Origin: Oxytricha trifallax | Taxonomy: Eukaryota; Ciliophora; Spirotrichea; Sporadotrichida; Oxytrichidae | Length of the DNA: 64,000 bases | Direction of reading: 5' to 3' | Assembly: GCA_000711775.1 (NCBI GenBank) | Contig: ARYC01000807.1 | Location: 42,837-106,836, forward strand | In this document: positions 55,358 through 64,000 of the stretch, piece by piece | Numbering within the stretch: position 1 is the stretch's first letter | Layout of the letters: every line of letters starts with the position of its first letter | Program-made: the position numbers and the translations under genes | The notes under the pieces: generated by a model | What the model was told of the DNA's origin: nothing | Database searches by the model: none | The model's input: the letters and a program-made list of their open reading frames with translations, nothing else

Positions 55358-58300
55358 ATGGAAGGAAAGCCATTATAGCTTGGTGACCAAGTAAAATTTT
55401 TATTACTACCAAATGATGCGGGACAAATTTTACATGCATTTAATAAAGGTGACTCTCCTCTTGAAATAATAGGACTTTATTCTTTGTCATGTAGGTTCGT
55501 AGAAGGACTTGTTTTGCAATAATGGAAAGGTACCATTTTTGAGTTTCTTGTTTCTCATGATGATAAATCAATTGAACTTCTTCTCTGCTATTTTGATTAA
55601 CTTATAAAAAGCCCAGATTTATGCAATGAGGACTTCTTCAAAATCTTGATGCGAGCACTTCATGCTATTTTCATCAACAAACTTGATTAGCCGCTAAATG
55701 AAGTCTTATAGTAAAGCGAGCTTGAACTTAACCAACTTGCAATTCTACCTTTTAAAAATGCTCTTTCAAACAAAAAGTTAAATAACACTTCATTTCAGAA
55801 TATTAAAATTGTGAAAATCTCTAAGAATATACTAAATACCAAGATCACTGATTTAAAATACATACGCTTTGACCATAATGCTGATTACTTCAAAGCTTAT
55901 GAAAAAGACAATAATTTAAATGAGAATTTATTCAATTCATGACTCGTAAAGTAAAAAGAAATATGTTAAGCAAATGTAGAATTCGTCAATCATATAATAT
56001 GAACAGCTTAGAATAAGAAAAGGGCTAGCAAGAGTAGCAAGAATCAGATACTAAATTCAAGATGAATGTCGAAATCAATTTAAATATTGAGGATTAATAT
56101 CACAATGAAGAAGGTAACGATATTCAAAACTTCTAGAATAATGATAATTTAAATGCCAATAAAATCAACTAAAAGGATCTTCTTAATCAATCTATCGAAC
56201 AAGATTAATATGCTTCTAATTTAGTATCTTCAATAATGAATTAGAATCCTAATAACAATCAAAATCGAAAATTCAAACTAAATTTAGCATTGATTGATTC
56301 TGATGATAATGAAGTTGATTATTAGGATATTGGTTAAGTTCTGGACACCATGACGCAGGTCACTTACAAATAACCTAAACTTCTGAATAAAGATACCCAT
56401 GCAATTTAAGTTTATTTAGAGGATTAACTCCTCGATTATCAAACTCTAATCAATAAATTAAGAGTGAATCCGCTCACTTATAAATAACGAGCAGATTCCT
56501 GTGAATAACTTTTTAAAAAGTTCGAGGAAAAGCTGAACGAATTCATAAAGCAAAAATATTGGCTTGCCCTCGCTACAATCCTAAACACTGACATGCCTGT
56601 AAACAATGTGTTCAATATAGAATTGGTCGATTAGGAAAGAATAGAAAAGTAAAAAAATGTGGGACTGCTTCTAAAAAGCGATCACTATCTGAAAGAAACA
56701 AAAAGCAGTCAATGACTTACGAAGAGAAGATTATTTAATAAAATAAGGGTCTTGTTTCAGATGAAATTTATTTCTAAAAAAGAGAATCGGGTGCAGCTAT
56801 TGAAATAGATCCCGATAGCTATAAACTAACGAGCAAGGATTCAATTACAAAAGCTTCAAAGCTTAAAGCTTAAACTAAAAATTATGATCGTCTTGAAATA
56901 AAAGCTTAAAAGAAATTATCCTTGAATTACAAAGCAAATATATTAGCTGATAAGGATTATGATAGTACATTACACCAATTTGAAATACGTGATTTTCCTA
57001 CTCCGTAATTCTCTGAATCTGAGACATTACATTTAATGGGCACTCTCGATTACGCTATCAACTTCAATAAATATATTAATGAACATCGTGATGTAGATAA
57101 GAAGGAAATGTTCACCGGATCACCATTCTTCGACTGTAACTAACATCGCCTTATGCATACCTCTTTTAGGCATTAAATATCTAAATAGAGTAAAATGACC
57201 AAATTTTCTAGCATAGAAATTATCATTAGGCTTTCAATTCAGATTACGTTTTCAAGCCTTAGATACATAAGAACCCCTAGAATTATTCATACCCCAATGA
57301 ACTTCTTGGACTGTTAAATATACTCTGTAATGGACCGGTTTATAATGATTTAAGAGCGACTTTCATGCTCTTAGCCGCATCTTATTCTTCAAAGCCTGAA
57401 GATATAACCAGTGAGTGTTTTTTAAACCCACTGGTTTTTCCACTATGCTAAGTACTTCAATCCTTAGTCTTCAATTTCAAACTTCAACCGTTTAAAGTAA
57501 TTAGGATATTGGAAAAATATACAGAAGAATAGAATTTGGAGATGTTTCCTTCTATCTATAAACTTCATTACTGCAATAGGGATACTTTTTGTGATTACGT
57601 ATTCGGAGAGAATTCAATCATTGTGGAGCTCATTTACTTTTACAGTGATAATCCTATCCCTAGATCACAATTCGCCGTTGTAAGAGAAAATGAAGATTAT
57701 TATCTAGTGGCCATGTCGATGAGGAGAGGAATTATACAGATACCCTAAAGACTTGAAGTAGTTAAAGGTAAAGAAGAGCAAATAATTGAAAACCTGATTG
57801 ATGAGTTATTTGCAAGTGAAGAATTCGATATAGGCCTCAGCAAGCCATATATGATAAGGTTCTATTCAGTGTAACTCTAGGATTAACAGCCTCCTTAAAC
57901 TATCTATTAAATTCCTGCGGATTACTAGTATAGACTAAGAGACTTTTATGTCAAATTCTTTAGTTGGCAAATATAAAAGCCTTAACTTTTTATAGTTATA
58001 ACTTTCAAGAGTTAGATTATTGTGTAGCAGATATCAGAAGAGGAGAAAAGTATATGCTGCTACTTATTGACACTATGGCAACCCCAAAGTTAGACAGTTA
58101 TTAATATTATGAGGATACTCAATATAAATATAACTAAATTAAGCCCGAAAATAGAGCTAATGTACAAAGTTTCAGGAATCTTGCCAAAACACTCAATGGG
58201 TAATAGCTATGTAAGAATTTGTGTTTAACTTCCTATAGAAACTTAATGGGAAAAAGTGCAAAAATATATTGATTTCAATTCTCAAGATTATAGTTTAGCA

Positions 58301-60290
58301 TACTGTCTGGACTCGATGATATAATCAGTTCAAATTATGAAAGAATTCAATAAAACATTTGAAGGGAAGAAAACCAGCGAGTCTAAGACTATAGAATCTC
58401 TACTTATACAGATATAAAGCACTCTCCGTAAAACCTTTTTTATAATTGTCCCTTAAGTATTCGAGTCTATATAATCATTGTAAGTTATTGAATTTCCTAA
58501 CTTTGTGTATAGAAAAGAAAAATTAAATAAGATAGAAGACAATGCATTGAAAGAGGATATTCAACTGAATTATGAAATACCATTTGACTTACGATACAAT
58601 ATCCTCAATGTTTTACTTTGTTCTGAAGAGAGATCATTCAATTCTGCAACATATAATTTGCTAGAATATTCCAGAACTAAAGACAGTTTTACTGAAGATA
58701 TAATTGATGATGTTGACAAGAGGAAATAATAGTTTGAACAAAATACAAAAACTGAAAGTTTCCATCAAAGTTCAAAGTTATAAGATCCTTACCATAATTA
58801 CAAGTACTTGCGCCTGTTTGAGAAATTAACTAAATTGACGCCTTTGGACAATAGTGCACTCAAAAACTTGTAGGCAAATCGACCTTACGATGACTACTGT
58901 GTAGTAAATTAGAGACTTTTCCTTTAAGCTCTCAGGAACTGAAAAAATGTTACAGCGGCGCGTGCATAAGTTCAGCATCTCTAATATTGACTAGCTTTGT
59001 TTAACAGTTCAATAATAAAACTAATGGAATGCTCACAAGCAACTAAAGTAGGAAAGCAGCTTGAGCGAATATAATATATTGGGGCAAAGATAGAGATAGC
59101 TTTCACTCACATATGCGCATAATGATAATGACCTACTCACTCCATAAAGGAATCGTGTTGATGGTAGCTACACTTAGTAACATCAATAAAGCTTTTCAGA
59201 TTCTCAAAGAAAAAGAGATACAAAGATTAGTTTAAAGCAGCCAAACTAAAGCCAACTTGCAAGCAAATAAACTCTCCAGAACTTGTCATAGATAAAAAGT
59301 GGACAGGACTCCTCTTCCTCCTCTCTAAAGAAACATAGTGGTGGAGGGATTATGAGTCAGACACCGAATTACAATATTTCTCCATAACAACAATTTAACA
59401 CGGGTACTCCTTTAATCAATCAATTCTAATCAAACAGTCTTTAACTCACTCCAACTTAGATATAATAGAATAAATTATAAGTTGAACCTTTCAGCAAACT
59501 CAAGAGTTAGACGCTAAATAAGAAAAAGAGCAAAGCAAAGAAGAAGGTGCAAAAGAATAGTTAACAGAATGATCCTGTGACTAATAATTCAAAAGAGATT
59601 AAATTAGTTTAATAGATGTTAGGCACCAACACTAAACAAAAAGACCAGCTCATTGATCAAAATGATCCTTCAAATAGAATCAACGATTAACATCAGCAAA
59701 TTGAAGGAGGTGGTTTTGCACTTGACACAAGAAATCAGAAGCAGCACTAAGAGGACTCAGGCAATCAATAAGCGATTCATAATGATGATGAAGAAGTAGG
59801 AGAAGATTATGACGAAGATTAAAGTGAAGACGAGTATGAACCAAATAGATTTAATCAACAAAGAACTTAGAATTTCTAAGAGAGCGATGCAAGCATACCC
59901 AGGGACCACTGAGATTTTGAGAAAGACAGCTATTTCACTACATAACCTCCAATCTTTCCTAGTAATGGAATTTATAAACAACCTATACATAATCAAGTGA
60001 AAGCATCCGTAGGTCACCAAAACCAAAAATAGAACTCTTACTTTAAAAACATTGGTGGAGTCGAATGTTCCATAATAAACATGATAATTAAAAATTCAAT
60101 GACTTTGATTTCTAAGCAGGAAATAATCTAAACCTTAATGATATCAATTCTAAAACTGATGAATTCAACAACAAGAATTAGACGTTGATACTTTCAACTG
60201 AAGCAACCTAGTCCACAAAGGGACACCCAAGATGCCTTAGTCTCAAAACAAAGCTTCATAATAAAATATGAATCAACCTAAGAAAAATTC
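55358..60290 (+). pseudogene. 4.9 kb patchwork of protein-like frames, identity unknown
   Basis: ATG 55358 (MEGKPLQLGDQVKFLLLPND) opens a frame to TGA 55940. A second frame starts at the overlapping ATG 55939 and runs to TGA 56713. A third starts at the overlapping ATG 56712. A fourth (57130-58942) contains ELLGLLNILCNGPVYNDLRA and FAVVRENEDYYLVAMSMRRG. A fifth (58947-59910) is a Gln/Ser-rich, then acidic tail. The protein-like signal moves between frames at least five times with no clear pointer repeats. It could be a decaying gene, a gene with many minute IESs, or frameshift-dependent expression. No domain recognised. Confidence 0.45.
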
Positions 60291-61299
60291 TACTAACTCC
60301 AACCAAGCTAATATCCTACCATTCCTTTGAAAGGCGTTTAAAAGTTTAATGAAGATAATTTCCACAAGTTATTTCCCAAGTTTAAGTATATTTGTAGCAA
60401 GAATGATTATTTAGTTTTTATAACAAGTTTTAAATCAACTCACTGCACTCTCCTCCCTAATTTTCTCTTATATTAATTCTCTCCTCTCTATTTAATTTTC
60501 ACCAATTTCATCCAAGTTTTAAAAATCCTGGTTTTATTAAGATATTATTAAATTTATTGGATTATTGCCCTATAAATTGCCAGTTTTAAGTACCTACTAT
60601 AGATTTAATTTAAGTTTGTAACAAACTTCACTACCTAAATAATTTAAAAACTATAAGCCCAGCTCTCTTCTAACCCAATTTTCTTCAACTGCCCTATTTT
60701 ACCCTACCAACTCAAGATTTCTCTAAGTTCTGGTTACTAACCTTAAGCCCTGCCAATTGGCTTGAGGACAAATTTTACGTTTTCAAAGGCCAAACTAGAC
60801 TTTTAGTCTTTTTAAGTACCTTAACAACTTGATGTACTAAAATGAAAATTTTGGCAGCATTTCAGGTTTTACTGGTTTGTAAACATTTCTACAGAAAATT
60901 CAGCTATCAGCTTATATTACCTACCTATATCCCTAATTGACCTAAAAGTTAGCTTTAGCCCAGAGGTTGTAGTTAAAAAGTAAAAAATCAAAAACAGTTT
61001 AAATTAGTAAAGGTCACTTTTGTTTTAAGCCTAACAGCTATTTAATTAAAGACTAGTCTAAGTTAAAGTTTAAAGTGATGTTTGTTACACAAACAAAAAT
61101 TTCAAGAATTTTAAAGGGCAAAAATTCAAAAGCTTTCAAAGCTTAGCACTAATCATTCTAGTGGTTAATAATTTTTAGCAGGTAGAATCAAAGGTTGGGT
61201 TGAAAGTCTAGCTAGGGTGATAGTAGCCACTATCAAATTTAAAGTTTAAACATTCAAGCTTTTTAAAAACAAAATCAAAATAATTTTTTGCAAAGATAA

Positions 61300-61640
61300 C
61301 AAGTAAAAACCCTCAAAGTAACTGTAAGAAACAAAGTAAAATCTCAGAACCCAATTTAAATAGCAAGTAAGAACCCAAGTAACAGTTTTAGTTAGAAAGA
61401 ACCCAAAGTAACAGTGAAAAAGATTAAGAACTCCAAGAACCCTTAAGGAGATTTTCTAAAATTTAGTTTTGCTTTAATGGCCAGGCTTTACGATCGATTT
61501 AAATAACAAGTAACAAAGTAACAGTGATTTCAATAGTAGCTAAATATTTTTTTTAAAGAACCCAGGTAACAAAGTAACAGAACCCAAGAAACATTAACAA
61601 AGAACCAAAGTAACATTTAAAACAGAACCTTTGATTTAAA
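61300..61640 (+). repeat. Degenerate short repeats related to AGAACCCAAGTAACAGT
   Basis: AGAACCC and AAGTAACAG-like words recur many times in this stretch with irregular spacing. No CRISPR-like regularity. Origin unknown. Confidence 0.6.
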
Positions 61641-61818
61641 AACAAAAAAAATTAAAACTTACATGCTTACTTAAAATTTTTGATTTTGATTTTTAACTAA
61701 GTGGAAGACCTTCCTTCATTTTAGAAACTGAACATTTTTTTGGTTTTGATAATTTGGCTTTGATTATTGATTTTGATTTTGATAAAATAAAGGAGCAAGT
61801 CTAATCATTACAGAAGAA

Positions 61819-62095
61819 ACAAATGATCAGTTTAGGGTATTTAATTAATTAAGAGCGGCAGTGACATGACTTAGAAGCTACATTTGCTCAAGTACAATCG
61901 CAGTGTTGCAATCACTGGATGTTTTCAACCTCGCGTTTCGCTAATCAATGTCTGGCATGGTAATTAATTAAAGAATCTGAATCGTATCAAATAAACAAAC
62001 GATCAGTTTTAAAGAAGATTTTAAACTTGCACAGTGACATGACTCTCAGGCTACATTCCTCCGCAGATTTTTCGCCAATCGATGTCGGGCAAGGA
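61819..62095 (+). repeat. Two-copy diverged tandem repeat with conserved blocks
   Basis: Unit 1 (61819-61959) and unit 2 (61999-62095) share, in the same order, AAACAAAYGATCAGTTT, CAGTGACATGACT, GCTACATT and TCGC(T/C)AATC(A/G)ATGTC(T/G)GGCA. The spacing between blocks differs. No coding frame; a hairpin CCTCG-ttt-CGAGG follows at 62146. Confidence 0.65.
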
Positions 62096-63131
62096 CGATA
62101 AATTGTAAATTAATTATAAAATGAATCGAATTTAACCTCGTTTCGAGGACGACGAATTTGAATATTCAAACGGGTGGCTCAAAGTGTCCTGAGAGATTTT
62201 CTTTTGATTATTAAAAAACTCTAAGATTCTTGTTACCCTAAATCAACTCCTTTAAGTTACCTTGGTTTAAATCAAAACTTTTAAAGTCTTAAACTACCCT
62301 TAATTTAAGGAGTTACACTAGTAACTAATTAAAACTTTCACCTTAGTAAACTTGCAGTTAAGTAAACTTCTTACTGGCCTAGGTACTCACCCTGACTGTA
62401 GAGAAGCCTAAAAAAGCTTCAAGCGTAAATCGGCTCAGGCAGTATCCCAAACAGCAGTTTCTTGGTTTTTAAGTTTTCCTAAGTAAAGCCAGTAGTTTGG
62501 CACTCTACTAATAAAAATTAACCAGTCTAAAAAATTTAAGCTGAAACTTAAACCTCTCTCACCTAAAACATTTTACTTTTTAACTTTTTATAAGTACTTT
62601 TACAGAGAAAGCAGAGAACAGTAAATAGTTGTACTGCCCAGTTACTTTACTTCATCAGTTAACTACTGGTAAGGTAAGTAAGCTAGGCTTTATTTCTATT
62701 ATTTTTCTCCCTTTTTAAAATTTTTGAGAGACTAGTAGCAGCACAGCAAATAAATTTACTTTTAACTGCGAAAATCTAAGCAGCTCTTCCTGGAGTTTAT
62801 CTCTAGGACAGGGTTGCACCCTAGTTCAAAGGAATAGTTTGATTAATGGTTTGAGTTAAGTTAGGGTAACTGTATCACTGATATAATTAATCCTATAGCT
62901 CTCTTGAAAAACTTTCAACAAAATCAAAGAGCTCAGGCTCATAAATCTCAGATGATGTTTGTTACACTTATATAAATCTTGAAACAATATACAATTAAAC
63001 TGACCGATCTTTATACAATTAATTAAAGCCCTAATAATATTATCTTTAACAAAGAATTCTGCTAGTCAAATTATAATAATAAATCAAATGGAATTTGAAA
63101 ACAGCAAACTATTTCTACATACCTGGCTTTG

Positions 63132-63962
63132 ATGTCTCCTATGAAAGAGGACAAACTGAACGAGGATATCGCTGGTATAGACTTCACTAAGGAGCCTGAG
63201 TGCTAACCCCTCAACTAACTTAAGGATGCAGCTTTCCATAAGATGGTATCCCAAAACCCCTTTTAAATCAAAAGGAACTTGAGATATTTCTCACTTGGCT
63301 ATCTCTACTACTATCTTTTGAAAGGGCATCACACTGGAGAGAGCGACGAAGGTTCCTATGACGACGAAGACCATTACGACGACGAGGACGATGACGACGA
63401 AGATGATGACCAGGAGGAAACTAAAGTGCAAGCGGAGGATTTCTCCGACTACAAAATCCCTGCCGATGAAACTATCGAGAAGGCGATCCAGACTTTCCCT
63501 GACGGAGATGTATTGTTTATTCACCTTGGCATCAAGTCAAACTTCCAGTGTATGGTGAACCAAGAGGAACTTGCAGAGCACCTCCAAGTCTTCAATATCG
63601 CAGATTACAAGCCTCTCCATTTTAAGGACAGATCTAGTTAACTATTGGGTTCCAGGAGAGCTTCAAGATCAAGAGAATCACCACTTAAACTTCTTAAGGG
63701 CCCAAGAAAACTCTCACTCTTGAATGGGCCTTCACTTATCCTACAATTGGAATGGCTAATGCAAGAGCAAGAAGCTAAATTGATCGTTGAGGATGAAGAA
63801 GATCTCACTACCGACTTCTTGAAGTCCAAGATGTGGATGCTTGACGAAGAGGGTGTCGTCTGTTCAACTCAGGAAGAGGAGAAGAAGGAGGAGGAGAAGA
63901 AGGAAGATGATGACAAGGAGCAGAAGGTCTCCTCTATTGAAATTATGGTTATATCAAAGTGA
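63132..63962 (+). CDS. Acidic unknown protein, 276 aa
   Basis: ATG 63132 (MSPMKEDKLNEDIAGIDF) to TGA 63960-63962, uninterrupted, with a few TAA glutamines. An aromatic segment (YFSLGYLYYYLLKGHH) precedes an Asp/Glu run (about residues 80-105), a globular middle (DGDVLFIHLGIKSNFQCMVN), a basic patch (SRRASRSRESPLKLLKGPRK) and a Glu/Lys tail. Codon use is GC-richer than the AT-rich genes nearby, suggesting good expression. I do not recognise the family. Confidence 0.75.
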
Positions 63963-64000
63963 GATGCTAATAAAAGATGCTCGCTTATATTTGATAAATT

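Larger units (their letters stand above)
60291..63131. other. Gene-free region with imperfect repeats
   Basis: No protein-like frame in either strand. It holds low-complexity tracts (see 61300-61640) and a diverged tandem repeat (61819-62095). ATGTTTGTTACAC recurs at 61080 and 62954. Confidence 0.5.

Noticed and set aside
1-64000. CRISPR arrays, bacterial operons, Shine-Dalgarno sites
   Set aside because: No regularly spaced repeats were found, and the genetic code, introns and genes are clearly those of a ciliate.

Overview
This window looks like micronuclear (germline) DNA of a spirotrichous ciliate of the Oxytricha/Stylonychia type. Four things in the sequence support that. First, genes read correctly only if TAA and TAG are glutamine and TGA is the sole stop. 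Second, many genes are cut by short AT-rich internal eliminated sequences (IESs), and removing each one between a 2-8 bp direct repeat (pointer) restores the frame of a recognisable protein. Third, two 4.08 kb transposons have C4A4 telomere-like ends, 3-bp ATT target duplications and the three-gene set of Oxytricha TBE elements. Fourth, introns are very short (29-90 nt) GT-AG introns. All genes seen are colinear; no scrambled gene is demonstrated.

Layout. 1-9.4 kb: a gene running off the left edge (its 1 kb IES holds a large foldback element), a SANBR-like BTB protein, a small unknown, a Rab GTPase with two IESs, an Asn-rich protein and a LUC7-like splicing factor. 9.6-15.7 kb: two tandem SAM methyltransferases, then a diacylglycerol kinase split by a 287 bp IES and a 1910 bp IES. 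The larger IES contains a 1.6 kb insertion with a 12-bp target duplication, a (ATT)n 3' tail, a 489-codon frame and an unusual density of perfect RNA hairpins. This is the most novel object here. 16.1-22.8 kb: a TALE homeobox/Gln-rich gene whose IESs carry a decayed TBE element and a 411 bp palindromic element. 23.3-24.7 kb: a PP2C-like fragment and unassigned coding pieces. 24.9-29.0 kb: a second, better preserved TBE. 29.1-34.5 kb: a CBM48-like protein, an unknown gene, a tRNA-His-like locus, a histone H3 variant and a probable mitochondrial membrane protein. 34.7-40.4 kb: two divergent tubulin paralogues and a coiled-coil/IQ protein. 40.5-51.2 kb: Gln-rich proteins, an ankyrin protein, a DUSP-domain protein, a small membrane protein and RACK1. 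51.6-60.3 kb: an orphan dynein intermediate chain segment, a long broken DDE transposase-like gene and a 4.9 kb patchwork of reading frames. 60.3-63.1 kb: gene-free, with repeats. 63.1-64 kb: an acidic unknown protein.

How the parts relate: somatic-destined genes are packed tightly (some stops lie under 20 bp apart or overlap the next start). Large foreign elements sit inside IESs, so precise germline-to-soma excision would remove TBE1, the two palindromic elements and the retroposed element without harming the host genes. All identifications were made by reading; no database search was run.
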